Below, one piece after another: positions 8,391 through 17,697 of a stretch of 64,000 nt of DNA. This DNA comes from Sphingobium bisphenolivorans (GTDB lineage Bacteria; Pseudomonadota; Alphaproteobacteria; Sphingomonadales; Sphingomonadaceae): NCBI RefSeq assembly GCF_000412635.1, contig NZ_ASTG01000010.1, positions 1 to 64,000 on the forward strand, in the 5' to 3' direction. The notes below the pieces were generated by a model. That model was not told the origin of the DNA. It did no database searches and saw only the letters and a list, made by a program, of their open reading frames with translations. How positions within the stretch are numbered: position 1 is the stretch's first letter; every line of letters starts with the position of its first letter. The position numbers were made by a program, and so were the translations under genes.

Positions 8391-10109
8391 ATGACTGGAA
8401 TGCCCTTGGCGACCACATCCATGATGGATCGCCTGGTGCTATGGCTGGGACGTTCGCCGACGCTGGGATTTGCCATCTCTCGCGTCGCCTTTTGCGCTGC
8501 CGCCACATGGCAGGTCGGCGCGATCCTCGGCAACGAAGCCGATTTCGCGGAAGTCTCGCTGCTGCTGAAAAGCGGCATCTGGATCTGGGCGGCGATCAGC
8601 ATCGCGCAGCATTCGCTGACGCCCCCCTTCGGCCTGCTGCTGCGCCCGCTGTTCCTGATCCTCGATCTCATCATCTTCCTGACGGTGATCGCGCTCTGCG
8701 AACCCCTGCAGATCGCCGCGCTCGGATGCCTGTTCTTCGTCGCATGGTCCGCGTCAGACCGTTTCGGCCGGGGCGCCATCGTCGTGATCGTCGCCTGCCT
8801 GATGTTCACCTTCATGGCTCGAGGCTATTATGAGGGGTGGAGCTCGGCCCGACATCTCGCCGGCACGGATCGGGCGGTGGACAGCCTCACCGTCCTGATC
8901 GGCTGCGTCATCGCCGCGTCGATACTCAGCATGTCCATCCTCGAACAGCGTCTCATCAGCTGGACGGAACGTTTGCAGGGCGTGGGCCTCTCCTTCCAGA
9001 AGTCGCTCGAACAGTTCATCATCGAACAGGTGTCGCAGCTGATGGCCGCCCGTTACTGCGCCTTCCTGTGGGAGGATGCGGACGAGGATGCCGTCCATTG
9101 CGTGCTCGGCGATGCCGACGGCGTGCGCCACCTCACCCTGCCGCAAAAGCAGGTCGACAGCCTGCTCGGCGTCACCCCGCGGGAGGCGCCCTTCCTCTAC
9201 GCCACCCACAGTTCGCGCCTGCTGCTGCGGAACCGGCTGGGCATCCTGCGGCATGAACGCTCCGCCGACCTCGCCGATGCCGTGCTCGACGTGTTCGGCG
9301 CCGGTCAGGGCTCCAGCTTCTACGTGCAGGCCGGCGAGTTGCGCGGGCGCCTGTTCGTCGGCACCAGCCATGGCTGGTCGCCCGCCCTGCTGCTGCGATC
9401 CCTGCGCATACAGGAGGGGATCGACCTGTTCCTGGAGCGGCACTTCTTCTTCCTCGCCTGGCGTGAACGCACTTTTGTCGAGGCGCGTCAGGCGCTCAGC
9501 CGCGATCTGCACGATAGCGTGCTGCAGACATTGGCCGCGCTGCGCGTCCGGCTGGTCACCACCATTCACGGCCTTTCCACCGCCGCCGATGCGCCAGAAC
9601 AGCTGGCGGAACTCAAGTCGATGGAAGAGCTGGTGACGGCGGAACAGGCACACCTGCGCCGGCTGCTCAGCGAGCATAAGACATCGTCGGAAAGCAGCGT
9701 CGATCTGGTCCGCGAAGTGGAGCGCTGCTGCCGCTTCATCGCGCTCCAATGGGCGATCGACTGCCGCCTCAACCTCACCGAACGCTCGATGATCGTGTCC
9801 GCCGAAACCGCGGCGGAGGTCGAATATCTGATCCGGGAGGTCGCGGCCAACGCCGTCAAACATGCCGGCGCGCGGCACATCACCGTCTCGATCGCGAAGG
9901 TAGATGAAGAGATTTTGATCGCGCTAAAGGATAATCCCGGCCCCAGGGCGCCTGCGCGGGAAAGCTATACCGGTGATTTTGAGCTTCAGTCTCAATCGCT
10001 TACAAAGCGTCTCACCAAAATTGGTGGCACGGCCTATTTTCACAATTTAAGCATGAATTCACTGATTTCCATCAGACTACCCTCCTCCTTGCCAAGGTCC
10101 CCAATATGA
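8391..10109 (+). CDS. Sensor histidine kinase, HisKA_3 (NarX/DesK-type)
   Basis: 572 aa. Residues ~25-190 hold five or six membrane segments. Residues ~200-350 form a GAF-like cytoplasmic sensor (ISWTERLQGVGLSFQKSLEQ leads in). The HisKA_3 dimerisation helix at ~365-385 has the phospho-acceptor His374 (ALSRDLHDSVLQTLAALR). The ATPase domain has a clear N box (IREVAANAVKHAGARHITV) but a degenerate G1 box (KDNPGP in place of DNGxG), so nucleotide binding may be unusual. The stop overlaps the start of the response regulator gene by ATGA. The overlap and matching families mark them as a cognate pair. The signal is unknown. Confidence 0.88.
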   Translation: MTGMPLATTSMMDRLVLWLGRSPTLGFAISRVAFCAAATWQVGAILGNEADFAEVSLLLKSGIWIWAAISIAQHSLTPPFGLLLRPLFLILDLIIFLTVIALCEPLQIAALGCLFFVAWSASDRFGRGAIVVIVACLMFTFMARGYYEGWSSARHLAGTDRAVDSLTVLIGCVIAASILSMSILEQRLISWTERLQGVGLSFQKSLEQFIIEQVSQLMAARYCAFLWEDADEDAVHCVLGDADGVRHLTLPQKQVDSLLGVTPREAPFLYATHSSRLLLRNRLGILRHERSADLADAVLDVFGAGQGSSFYVQAGELRGRLFVGTSHGWSPALLLRSLRIQEGIDLFLERHFFFLAWRERTFVEARQALSRDLHDSVLQTLAALRVRLVTTIHGLSTAADAPEQLAELKSMEELVTAEQAHLRRLLSEHKTSSESSVDLVREVERCCRFIALQWAIDCRLNLTERSMIVSAETAAEVEYLIREVAANAVKHAGARHITVSIAKVDEEILIALKDNPGPRAPARESYTGDFELQSQSLTKRLTKIGGTAYFHNLSMNSLISIRLPSSLPRSPI

Positions 10110-10765
10110 TGGCCCAGATTGCGATAGTCGACGACCACCCCATCTTCCTGGACGGCATGGCCCAGTTCCTGAGTTCGCAGGGGCACGACGTGCTGTTCTG
10201 CGCCCGTTCGGTGGAGGAAGCGCTGGAACGGATGCAGACGGGCGAACCGGACCTGCTGATCCTCGACGTCAGCATGAAGAGCGGCGGCGGCCTCGCGATC
10301 CTGACGGCCCTGCGCAACAGCGGCAGCACCGTCCCGGTCATCTTCATGACGGTGCATATCCGTCCCGAACAAACGCTGGAGGCGATCAAGCTCGGCGTCG
10401 ATGGCGTCGTCCTGAAGGACAGCGATCCCAATGAACTGCTCACCTGCATCGATCAGGTGATGAGGGGCAACAAGAGCATCGCACCCTTCGTCATGGAGCA
10501 GGCGCTGGTCCACAGCATCTCCTCGCCCGCCAACGAGTCAAACGTGCTGGATGCGCTGACCGAGCGCGAACTGGAGATCGCCGGCCTGATCCGCTCCGGC
10601 CTGCGCAACCGGGAAATCGCCGCCCGCTGCGGCCTCACCGAAGGCACGGTCAAGGTTCACCTGCACAGCATCTTCCAGAAGCTGAACATCAAGTCGCGTT
10701 CCGAACTCATCATCATGATGATGTCGATGGACAGCGACATGCCCGCGGTCGGCATGGGGCGCTGA
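10106..10765 (+). CDS. NarL/FixJ-family response regulator
   Basis: 219 aa. The receiver domain spans 1-125, with acidic pocket VDDHP, phospho-acceptor Asp54 (LLILDVSMKSGG), conserved Thr (IFMTVH) and Lys (VLKDSD). The LuxR-type helix-turn-helix spans ~150-215 (LTERELEIAGLIRSGLRNRE, then LTEGTVKVHLHSIFQKLNIK). ATG at 10106 overlaps the kinase stop; ATG at 10109 is an in-frame alternative. It should bind DNA as a dimer when phosphorylated by the adjacent kinase. Its targets are unknown; the pilus locus ends just downstream on the opposite strand. Confidence 0.93.
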   Translation: MMAQIAIVDDHPIFLDGMAQFLSSQGHDVLFCARSVEEALERMQTGEPDLLILDVSMKSGGGLAILTALRNSGSTVPVIFMTVHIRPEQTLEAIKLGVDGVVLKDSDPNELLTCIDQVMRGNKSIAPFVMEQALVHSISSPANESNVLDALTERELEIAGLIRSGLRNREIAARCGLTEGTVKVHLHSIFQKLNIKSRSELIIMMMSMDSDMPAVGMGR

Positions 10766-10776
10766 ACAAGACTAAA

Positions 10777-10798
10777 GCCTCTCCTGTGAAGGAGAGGC
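10777..10798 (+). terminator. Stem-loop after the two-component operon
   Basis: Perfect 8-bp stem GCCTCTCC/GGAGAGGC with loop TGTGAA, starting 12 nt after the response regulator stop. No T-run follows, so termination is weak or Rho-assisted. The CTCTCC...GGAGAG arms resemble the ends of the longer repeats at 50543 and 59106. Confidence 0.5.
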
Positions 10799-10820
10799 GA
10801 GACTAACGAAAATCTACAAC

Positions 10821-10847
10821 GTCACCCCGGACTTGATCCGGGGTGAC
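10821..10847. repeat. GTCACCCC palindromic repeat
   Basis: The most symmetrical copy: GTCACCCCGG-ACTTGAT-CCGGGGTGAC, in the 115-bp gap between the convergent response regulator and cpaA genes. As a hairpin it could serve both strands as a transcription end. Confidence 0.8.
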
Positions 10848-10880
10848 ACATCCACAAGCAGCGCCAAAACTCGCAGACCG

Positions 10881-11402
10881 TTATAATCCCTGCACAAAAT
10901 CCGGCAGCCGCGCCGCACCGCTCGGGTTTGGTCCCGCCAGATACAGCGCCATGATCGTTCCCGCCGCGATCGCGACACCATAGGGGATCGGCCCCTTGGG
11001 CGCGAAGATCGCCAGCGAACTGCTGCTGCGCACCGATTGCGGCACCATGCGCCGCCCCGCCATGATCAGCAGCGCCAGCAGGCCGCCGCCCATCGTCACA
11101 TAGACGAACCAAGGCAGCACGCCCGCCCAGTCGAACCAGACCGAACAGGCCGCCAGCAGCTTGACGTCGCCCCCGCCCATCCAGCGCATCGCGAACAATC
11201 CACAGCCGAGCGCGAAGACGGCGACGAACACCGTGCCGTTGCGCCATATGTCGCTTTCCCATCCGACCACGCCGACCCAGACTGCGAAGAGGCCGAGCAC
11301 CAGCAGCGGAAAGATGTTCGATATCCGCAGGCGTGCCATGTCCTCGACTGCCGCTGCGGCAAGAACGAGCGAAACGGCCAGCAGCATCAGTTCCTTGGTC
11401 AT
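10881..11402 (-). CDS. cpaA: Prepilin peptidase, CpaA/TadV family
   Basis: 173 aa, the usual size for the short aspartic prepilin peptidases of Tad systems. It cleaves the leader of Flp pilin and TadE/F pseudopilins in the inner membrane. Several hydrophobic segments are visible. The catalytic aspartates are in AAAVEDMARLRISN and MGGGDVKLLAA (the GxGD motif). Start ATG at 11402 overlaps the stop of the upstream TPR gene (ATGA). It is the last gene of the Tad locus and ends before the palindrome at 10821. Confidence 0.93.
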   Translation of the reverse strand: MTKELMLLAVSLVLAAAAVEDMARLRISNIFPLLVLGLFAVWVGVVGWESDIWRNGTVFVAVFALGCGLFAMRWMGGGDVKLLAACSVWFDWAGVLPWFVYVTMGGGLLALLIMAGRRMVPQSVRSSSSLAIFAPKGPIPYGVAIAAGTIMALYLAGPNPSGAARLPDFVQGL

Positions 11403-12232
11403 GGCTTCTGATTTCCCATTTTGGCGAGCGCCGCCGCCGCCTTCGGCGCGAAACTGTCGGCCTCCGTCACCGCGCGGCTGAAATAAGCCTGCGCCTTCGC
11501 CGCTTCGCCCATTTCCAGCGCGACCTGACCCGCATGGCTGAGGCGCTGCGCCCACTCATCGGCGCTGTCGCCCGGGCGGCGCGCGATTTCCTGCCCCGAC
11601 CGCACATAGGCGGCATCCAGATTGGCGATAATGCGCGTGTCGCCCGGCGCCAGTTCCCGCGCCTTTTCGAAGATCGCCGCGGCCTTCGCCGGCTGATCCT
11701 GCTTCAGCAGCGACTGGCCATAATTGTTCAGCACCTGCGCCGGCTTGTCGGTCAGCTGAAAGGCGCGCTCATAGGCTGCGGAACTCCGGGCCCATGCCTG
11801 TTGGGTGTCATAGGCGACGCCCAGCGCATTCCACGCCCGCCAGCGGTTCGCGCAGGCGGCAACGGCGCGGCTGAGCGGCTCCACCGCCTCCTGCGCCCGG
11901 CCGAGCCGCAGCAACGCCACGCCCCACCCCTCATCGGCACGACAGTCGCTCGTTCCGGCCGCGCTTAGTGCCGCGAAACGAGCGGCGGCTTCCTCATCCT
12001 TATGTCGCTCCAGCGCGAGCCGGGCCGTGACCACCTCGATTGCCGGCTGCTCTGCCGGTCGAGGGCCGCTGCGCCATTGCGCCAGCATCGCCTGCGCCTG
12101 GATGATCCGCCCCCCATCGATGGCATCGTTGACAAGGGCGGCATAGTCGATCGCCGGCGCTGATGCGGGCGCAGGCGCCGGTCCGTCAGCCGCTGCAGGG
12201 ACGGCCGCTGCCAGCAGGAGCGGCCAGATCAT
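11399..12232 (-). CDS. TPR protein of the Tad locus
   Basis: 277 aa. The N-terminal signal peptide (MIWPLLLAAAVPAAADG) is followed by a Pro/Ala linker and TPR units through residue ~240 (EGWGVALLRLGRAQEAVEPL, RAWNALGVAYDTQQAWARSS, QVLNNYGQSLLKQDQPAKAA). TadD-type TPR proteins help assemble the pilus secretin in the periplasm. The start ATG at 12232 overlaps the upstream gene's stop by ATGA; frames extending to 12295 are not needed. Together with the next entry it gives two TPR proteins at the TadD position, a common arrangement in alphaproteobacteria. Confidence 0.82.
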   Translation of the reverse strand: MIWPLLLAAAVPAAADGPAPAPASAPAIDYAALVNDAIDGGRIIQAQAMLAQWRSGPRPAEQPAIEVVTARLALERHKDEEAAARFAALSAAGTSDCRADEGWGVALLRLGRAQEAVEPLSRAVAACANRWRAWNALGVAYDTQQAWARSSAAYERAFQLTDKPAQVLNNYGQSLLKQDQPAKAAAIFEKARELAPGDTRIIANLDAAYVRSGQEIARRPGDSADEWAQRLSHAGQVALEMGEAAKAQAYFSRAVTEADSFAPKAAAALAKMGNQKP

Positions 12233-13107
12233 CCCCGCGCGTCTTTCCGCATGCGGGCAGCACCGCGCGCATCCCCCCCGGCCAGCGCCGCGCACGACGC
12301 CGCGCTGGTACGCATCTTGTCGCTTGTCAGATCGATCGAAAGGCCCGTAGCTGGCAGCCGCACCCGCGAGGAATCAGCGCCAGCAGCGCCTTGGCAGGCG
12401 AGCAGCCTGTCCAGCGCCACCGACGGCAGCTTCTCGCTCTTGCGCGCCCGCGCGACCTGCGACGTGGCAACCGTCTGGATGGCTGTCGTCAGCCCCGACG
12501 CGGCTAGCCTGGCCTGCCCGCCAGCACTATCAGCAACGACGATCCGCGCGGTCAGTTGCGGCGCCCCCGTCCGCAGCCGCACTTCGCTGAGCGACATGCG
12601 CTCCAGTTCCGGTTGCGCCAGTCCGGCCACGCGGACAGCCGCTTGCCGCACGCCCTCCATCGCCAGCTGCGCCAGCGTCGGCCGCGTTGCCTTGGGCACG
12701 CCGGCTGCCGATCCCCCGGCGGCCAACAGCGCCTGCGCCTCGCTACGCAGTCCCTGCGCTTCCAGGCTTCGCGCGAAATTGCGGCTGATGCGGCCGTCCT
12801 GCGGCGCACGGGCCAGCGCCAGCTCGAAATATTCGCGGGCCAGATCATGGCGGCCCATCGCGGCATAGCTGATCGCGACACCGTTCAGCCCATGCGCATC
12901 ATTCGCGTCCTGCCGCACCGCCTTGCGGAAGGCGTCCAGCGCCAGCGCATACTCCCCGCGCGAAAACAGCACATCCCCGCGCGCCAGCGCGTCACCCGCA
13001 CCTGACGGCTGATCATTGACCGCCTTGACCGACAGCACACCGGTCCGGGGCGCGCTGCAAGCCGCTGTCGCCGCGATCAGCGCGACTGCCAAAGTCCATT
13101 TCCTCAC
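12229..13107 (-). CDS. tadD: TadD-like TPR lipoprotein
   Basis: 292 aa. A lipoprotein signal with lipobox ATAAC places the mature N-terminus at Cys17, so it is probably outer-membrane anchored. TPR units follow at ~40-125 (ALARGDVLFSRGEYALALDA, DANDAHGLNGVAISYAAMGR, DLAREYFELALARAPQDG). The C-terminal ~130 residues have no recognised domain. TadD lipoproteins act as pilotins for the CpaC/RcpA secretin. The gene starts 16 nt after tadC and overlaps the downstream TPR gene. Confidence 0.85.
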   Translation of the reverse strand: MRKWTLAVALIAATAACSAPRTGVLSVKAVNDQPSGAGDALARGDVLFSRGEYALALDAFRKAVRQDANDAHGLNGVAISYAAMGRHDLAREYFELALARAPQDGRISRNFARSLEAQGLRSEAQALLAAGGSAAGVPKATRPTLAQLAMEGVRQAAVRVAGLAQPELERMSLSEVRLRTGAPQLTARIVVADSAGGQARLAASGLTTAIQTVATSQVARARKSEKLPSVALDRLLACQGAAGADSSRVRLPATGLSIDLTSDKMRTSAASCAALAGGDARGAARMRKDARG

Positions 13108-13123
13108 GCCCCCGTCCCCCTCG

Positions 13124-14095
13124 CTATCTCGTCATGACAGGCAGGATTTCCCGCACCACCCGCACCACCGCCGGCAGCATCAGCACGCCGATCATCACCG
13201 GCAGCATGCACGCGACCAGCGGCACTGACAGCAGCACCGGCAGTCGGTGTGCCTTCTCCTCCGCCCGCATCCGCCGCTTTTCCCGCATTTCGGCGGCATA
13301 GACACGCAGCGTCTGCCCCACGCTCGACCCCAGCTGGTCCGACTGGATCAGCAGCGTCGCGAAGGATCGGATCTCGTCCACGTCCACCTCATCCGCCATC
13401 CGCCGCAGCGCATCGGCCCGGCTGCGCCCCGCGCGCAGTTCCAGCACCACCTTGCCCAGCGTCGCCGACACCAGCGGATGCGCAAGCGCCAGTTCGCGGC
13501 CCACACGGTCCATCGCCGCCTCCAGCCCCAGCCCCGCCTCGACGCACACCAGCATCAGGTCCAGCGCGTCAGGAAAGCCGTGGACGATCGCCTCCTGCCG
13601 CCGCGCCGCCTTGGCCGAAATGAACAGGTTGGGCAGGTACAGCCCCAGCACCGCGATCGATACCGCGAAGAAGTAGAGCTTCATCGGGCTCGGCGGCTCG
13701 GGCTTGCTCAGCGCCAGCGTCACGAAGAGAGCCGGCAGCACAAAGGTCAGCACCAGCCGGATGAAGGTGAATATCTTCGGCGCTTCGGGCGAGCCATAGC
13801 CCGCCGCGATCAGCTTCTTGCGCAGGCTGTCATTCTTCGTGTCGACCAGCGAGATGCCCATCTTCTCGATGCCGTCGACCAGCTTCTTCCATTCGCTATT
13901 GTTGCGCTCGCCCCGCAGGCTGTGCCCGCTCCCCTGCGCCGCGCGCGTGCCGTCGCTCACCACGTCGAGCCGGCTGCGCACCTTGGCATTGCGCGCGATC
14001 ATCTCCGATATGCCATAGACCAGCGCGACGATGCCGATGAACAGCAGGATCAGCAGCACCGGGCGCAACTGGGCAGTAAGGGCGAAGTTCAACAT
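13124..14095 (-). CDS. tadC: Tad inner-membrane platform protein TadC
   Basis: 323 aa, a type II secretion F-domain protein. It has an N-terminal membrane helix (~10-32), a cytoplasmic linker, further helices around 105-160 and 285-315, and the GspF domain at ~175-300 (PDALDLMLVCVEAGLGLEAA, LRRMADEVDVDEIRSFATLL, QSDQLGSSVGQTLRVYA). With TadB it forms the membrane platform that couples the CpaF ATPase to pilin extrusion. It lies 4 nt after tadB. Confidence 0.94.
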   Translation of the reverse strand: MLNFALTAQLRPVLLILLFIGIVALVYGISEMIARNAKVRSRLDVVSDGTRAAQGSGHSLRGERNNSEWKKLVDGIEKMGISLVDTKNDSLRKKLIAAGYGSPEAPKIFTFIRLVLTFVLPALFVTLALSKPEPPSPMKLYFFAVSIAVLGLYLPNLFISAKAARRQEAIVHGFPDALDLMLVCVEAGLGLEAAMDRVGRELALAHPLVSATLGKVVLELRAGRSRADALRRMADEVDVDEIRSFATLLIQSDQLGSSVGQTLRVYAAEMREKRRMRAEEKAHRLPVLLSVPLVACMLPVMIGVLMLPAVVRVVREILPVMTR

Positions 14096-14099
14096 CAGA

Positions 14100-15104
14100 T
14101 CAAACCTTCAGATCGACCATGCGGCGAATGGTGACGAACCCGATCATGTAGAGCATGATGAGCCCGGAAAAGCCGAAGATGAACATCTTGTCCTGCGCCA
14201 CATCCAGGTAGAAGGCCGGGTTCAGCAGGAACAAGGCGACGAACGCGAGGATCGGAAGCGCGGTCAGCATGATCGCGGTCATCCGCCCTTCGGAACTCAG
14301 CGCCCGAACCTTCATGAACAGGCTCGCCCGCTCGCGAATGACGCCGGAGAGGTTCTCCAGGATTTCCGCCAGATTGCCGCCCGTCTCGCTCTGCACCGAC
14401 AGCGAGATCACGAACATATGCATCTCGTTCATGTCCCACCGCTCGGCCATGCGCTGCAACGCATCGCGCAGGTCGGAGCCGTACGTCACCTCATCGACCA
14501 CGATGCCGAACTCGCTGCCGATCGGGTCGCGCATTTCCTTGGTCAGCAGTTCCAGCGCCGCCGCGATCGGATGCCCCGCCCGCAAGCCGCGCACGAACGT
14601 ATCGAGCGCGACCGGAAACTGCTCCTCCATTTTCTTGCGCCGCCGCTGGCTGAGCCGCGAGAGCACCATCATCGGCAGCGCGATGCCCAGCGCGCTCGCA
14701 AAGGCCAGCGCCATGATCAGCATGCCCGACGTCACGCCATAGCCCGCCGTCATGCCCCCGATCATCACGATCAGGAACAGCACGCCGGTCGCGATCCCCA
14801 TCAGCGTCAGCACCGCGCGCGCCGCGATCGTCAGCCCCGCACCATGCAGCGTCCGCAGCACGCCAAGCCCCATCCGCCCCCATATCGTGGCGGAATTGAA
14901 GCTCAGTTCTTCCGAATTGCGCCGCAGCTTCGACAGGACTGTGCTGCGCTCATAACCGGCGGCGATCATCTTCAGCCGCTTGTTGACGACATGGTCCGTG
15001 CCCGCCCGCGCGCGCATCCAGCCCGATATGCCCTCGATCAGCAGGATCACCGCCGCGAACAGCAGCACCAGCACGAAAATACGGATATAAAGCGGGTTCA
15101 TCAC
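14100..15104 (-). CDS. tadB: Tad inner-membrane platform protein TadB
   Basis: 334 aa, paralogous to TadC. It has an N-terminal membrane helix (~8-28), a pair of helices around 100-150, and a GspF domain at ~170-300 (FPVALDTFVRGLRAGHPIAA, LQRMAERWDMNEMHMFVISL, QSETGGNLAEILENLSGVIR). The C-terminal helix is FVALFLLNPAFYL. The start overlaps the cpaF stop by ATGA. It is the partner of TadC in the platform complex. Confidence 0.94.
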   Translation of the reverse strand: MMNPLYIRIFVLVLLFAAVILLIEGISGWMRARAGTDHVVNKRLKMIAAGYERSTVLSKLRRNSEELSFNSATIWGRMGLGVLRTLHGAGLTIAARAVLTLMGIATGVLFLIVMIGGMTAGYGVTSGMLIMALAFASALGIALPMMVLSRLSQRRRKKMEEQFPVALDTFVRGLRAGHPIAAALELLTKEMRDPIGSEFGIVVDEVTYGSDLRDALQRMAERWDMNEMHMFVISLSVQSETGGNLAEILENLSGVIRERASLFMKVRALSSEGRMTAIMLTALPILAFVALFLLNPAFYLDVAQDKMFIFGFSGLIMLYMIGFVTIRRMVDLKV

Positions 15105-16462
15105 TGCACCACCGCGTCGGGACGGAACAGGTCGGGCGGCAGGCTGATGCCGCGGTCGGCCAGTTCGCTCATGAATTTGGGCCGGATGCCGGTCGCCTCG
15201 AAATGGCCCCTCACCATGCCGTTCTCCTCGCGCCCCGTCATCTTGAAGCGGAAGATTTCCTGCATGGTGATCACCTCGCCCTCCATGCCCGTAATCTCGG
15301 ATATGCTCATCAGGCGGCGGCGGCCGTCCGACAGGCGCCCCACCTGCACGATGACGTTCAACGCCGAAGCGATCTGCGCCCGCGCCGACCGGGGCGAGAT
15401 ATCGATCCCGCTCATGCCGATCATCTGCTCGACACGCGAGAGCGCATCGCGCGGCGTGTTGGCGTGAACCGTCGTCATCGACCCGTCATGGCCGGTGTTC
15501 ATCGCCTGCAGCATGTCGAACGCCTCCCCGGCGCGCACTTCGCCCACGATGATGCGATCGGGCCGCATGCGCAGCGCGTTCTTGACCAGATCGCGCTGAG
15601 TCACCTCGCCGCGTCCCTCGATATTGGCCGGCCGCGTCTCCAGCCGCGCGACATGGCGCTGCTGCAGCTGAAGTTCCGCCGAATCCTCGATCGTCACGAT
15701 CCGCTCATGCTCGTCGATCGCCGCCGACATGGCGTTGAGCAGCGTCGTCTTGCCGGAGCCCGTGCCGCCCGAAATCAGCACATTGCGCCGAGCCGCCACC
15801 ACCGCCGCCAGCACCTGCGCCATCGGCGCGGGCACGCTGCCGAACTCCGTCAGCCGCGCCATGCTGATCGGCACCTTGGCGAACTTACGAATCGAGAGCA
15901 GCGACCCATCTACAGCCAGCGGCGGTACGATCGCATTGACGCGCGACCCGTCGGCAAGCCGCGCATCGACAAAGGGCGAAGCCTCGTCCACGCGCCGTCC
16001 GACCGCCGCGACGATCTTCTGGATGATGCGCAGCAGATGCTTCTCATCCTTGAAGCGCGTCGCCGTTTCCACCAGCCGCCCGTTGCGCTCGACGAAGACC
16101 AGCTTGTGGCCGTTCACCAATATGTCGGTGACGCTATGATCCTTCAGCAGCGGCTCGAGCGGCCCCAGCCCCAGCAGCTCGTCCAAAATATCGGACACCA
16201 GCCGCCGCCGTTCTTCAAGGTTCAGCGCATGCTTCTGCAACGCCAGCTGCTCATGCACGATCTCGCCGACCTCGGCCTCGACCTGCGCACGCGACATATT
16301 TTCGAGCGCCGACAGGTTGATGATGTCGATCAGCTTCTGGTGCAGCGCGACCTTCAATTCGGTGTTGCGGTCATCCTCCCAGGGGGACGTCACCTCACCA
16401 AAGGCGTCCTCGCGCGCGTCTTCCCGCCCCTCGCTGCCCTTTTCCTTCCGGATCTGCCACAT
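15101..16462 (-). CDS. cpaF: Tad secretion ATPase CpaF/TadA
   Basis: 453 aa, a GspE-family hexameric ATPase that powers Tad pilus assembly. Visible are the N-terminal three-helix region, the CpaF signature ([20 protein letters not shown]), Walker [17 protein letters not shown] at ~250, an Asp/Glu box, and Walker [21 protein letters not shown]. These are followed by the His box ([20 protein letters not shown]). Its start touches the cpaE stop. The protein is cytoplasmic and docks on TadB/TadC. All catalytic motifs are intact. Confidence 0.96.
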   Translation of the reverse strand: MWQIRKEKGSEGREDAREDAFGEVTSPWEDDRNTELKVALHQKLIDIINLSALENMSRAQVEAEVGEIVHEQLALQKHALNLEERRRLVSDILDELLGLGPLEPLLKDHSVTDILVNGHKLVFVERNGRLVETATRFKDEKHLLRIIQKIVAAVGRRVDEASPFVDARLADGSRVNAIVPPLAVDGSLLSIRKFAKVPISMARLTEFGSVPAPMAQVLAAVVAARRNVLISGGTGSGKTTLLNAMSAAIDEHERIVTIEDSAELQLQQRHVARLETRPANIEGRGEVTQRDLVKNALRMRPDRIIVGEVRAGEAFDMLQAMNTGHDGSMTTVHANTPRDALSRVEQMIGMSGIDISPRSARAQIASALNVIVQVGRLSDGRRRLMSISEITGMEGEVITMQEIFRFKMTGREENGMVRGHFEATGIRPKFMSELADRGISLPPDLFRPDAVVQ

Positions 16463-17697
16463 CAGCTTTTCTCCGCCTGGGTCGAGGCCGCAGCGGCCTC
16501 AACGCAGCAATCGACGATATCCTGCAAATCCTTGCACACCTTGCTGCGCGCCTTCAGCTCCTGGATCAGCACGCCCTGATCCAGCGCCGAGCTCACCAGC
16601 GGAAAGTCGTTCGCGATGCTGAGCGACACCGGATGATCCAGCGCCGCCGCCGCATCCTCCAGCCCGATCGCGCGGAAGAATTTCTTCTCCACGCGATTGG
16701 CGATCACATGGATGCGCGACGGGTCGATATCCTGGCTCTTCAGCAGCGCGATCTGCCGCCGCGCCTGCCGCAGGCTGGCGATGGTCAGCTCGACCACCAG
16801 GAAGATCACTTGCGAGCGCGCCACCAGCGACATCGACCAGTTGGTCCAGTTGCCAGGCAGGTCCAGATAGACGGTGTCGAAGCTGCGCTGCGCCAGTTCG
16901 ATCACGCGGAACACCTGATCGGGGTTCACCGCCTCGATCGGCATGATCTCGGCCGGCGCCGTCACGACGCGCAGGCCCGTGCTTGCCTCCACCGTCACCG
17001 TGCGCAGCAATTCGCGATCGACCCGGCTCCCGCTCGTCAGCAAATCCGCCAGCGTCAGCGGCGAAGTGATGCCCATGAAGGTGCCCGCATTGCCGAACTG
17101 TATGTCGAAGTCGAACAGGCAGACTTCGCCGCCCTCCTTCTTGACCGCCTGCGCATGAAGGCTCGCCGCCTGCGTCGCGATGGTCGTCGCGCCGACACCG
17201 CCGACGCTCTTGATGATCGACACCAGCTGCCCGGTCTTCACCGCCGCGCCGTTGTCGGCCGCAATCGCCGCGCGCAGATCGTCCAGGATCGCCGTCAGCT
17301 CGCTCGCCTGCAACGGCAGCGACACGACGTCATCGATCCCGCTCCGCAGCAGCGCCCGCACGACCGGCACCTGCGCATCCCGCACCGCCGCCACCAGCTT
17401 GAGCTTCGGATGCCCCGTCCGCAGCGCGATCAGCCGCTTCATCGAAGCATCGCTGTCCGGCTCCACCTCCAGGATGATCGCCTTCGCCTCCGCCACGATC
17501 GGCGCCGGCAAAGCCGCATCGGCCGGCAGCATGGAAAGCGCCAGGGCCTGCCCGCTCAACCGATCCCCCAGGATATCGGAAGCCTGCACCTCGCGCTCGG
17601 AGAGAATGAGGTGGATCCCCTCATCCCCGACATTGAGGGTCCAACTCTCCGCGGGTTCCGCTGCGTTCGTCACGATGCCCAAGATCTTGTTCCTCAA
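16462..17697 (-). CDS. cpaE: Pilus assembly/localisation protein CpaE (TadZ)
   Basis: 411 aa. The N-terminal half is a receiver-like domain, a degenerate response regulator typical of CpaE/TadZ. The C-terminal half is a MinD/ParA-type ATPase with a deviant P-loop lacking the first lysine (KSVGGVGATTIATQAA), a Walker A' region FDFDIQFGNAGTFMG and LDLPGNWTNW. In Caulobacter, CpaE localises the Tad machine to a pole; a similar role is inferred. Its ATG overlaps the upstream TadE-type gene's stop by ATGA. Confidence 0.92.
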   Translation of the reverse strand: MRNKILGIVTNAAEPAESWTLNVGDEGIHLILSEREVQASDILGDRLSGQALALSMLPADAALPAPIVAEAKAIILEVEPDSDASMKRLIALRTGHPKLKLVAAVRDAQVPVVRALLRSGIDDVVSLPLQASELTAILDDLRAAIAADNGAAVKTGQLVSIIKSVGGVGATTIATQAASLHAQAVKKEGGEVCLFDFDIQFGNAGTFMGITSPLTLADLLTSGSRVDRELLRTVTVEASTGLRVVTAPAEIMPIEAVNPDQVFRVIELAQRSFDTVYLDLPGNWTNWSMSLVARSQVIFLVVELTIASLRQARRQIALLKSQDIDPSRIHVIANRVEKKFFRAIGLEDAAAALDHPVSLSIANDFPLVSSALDQGVLIQELKARSKVCKDLQDIVDCCVEAAAASTQAEKS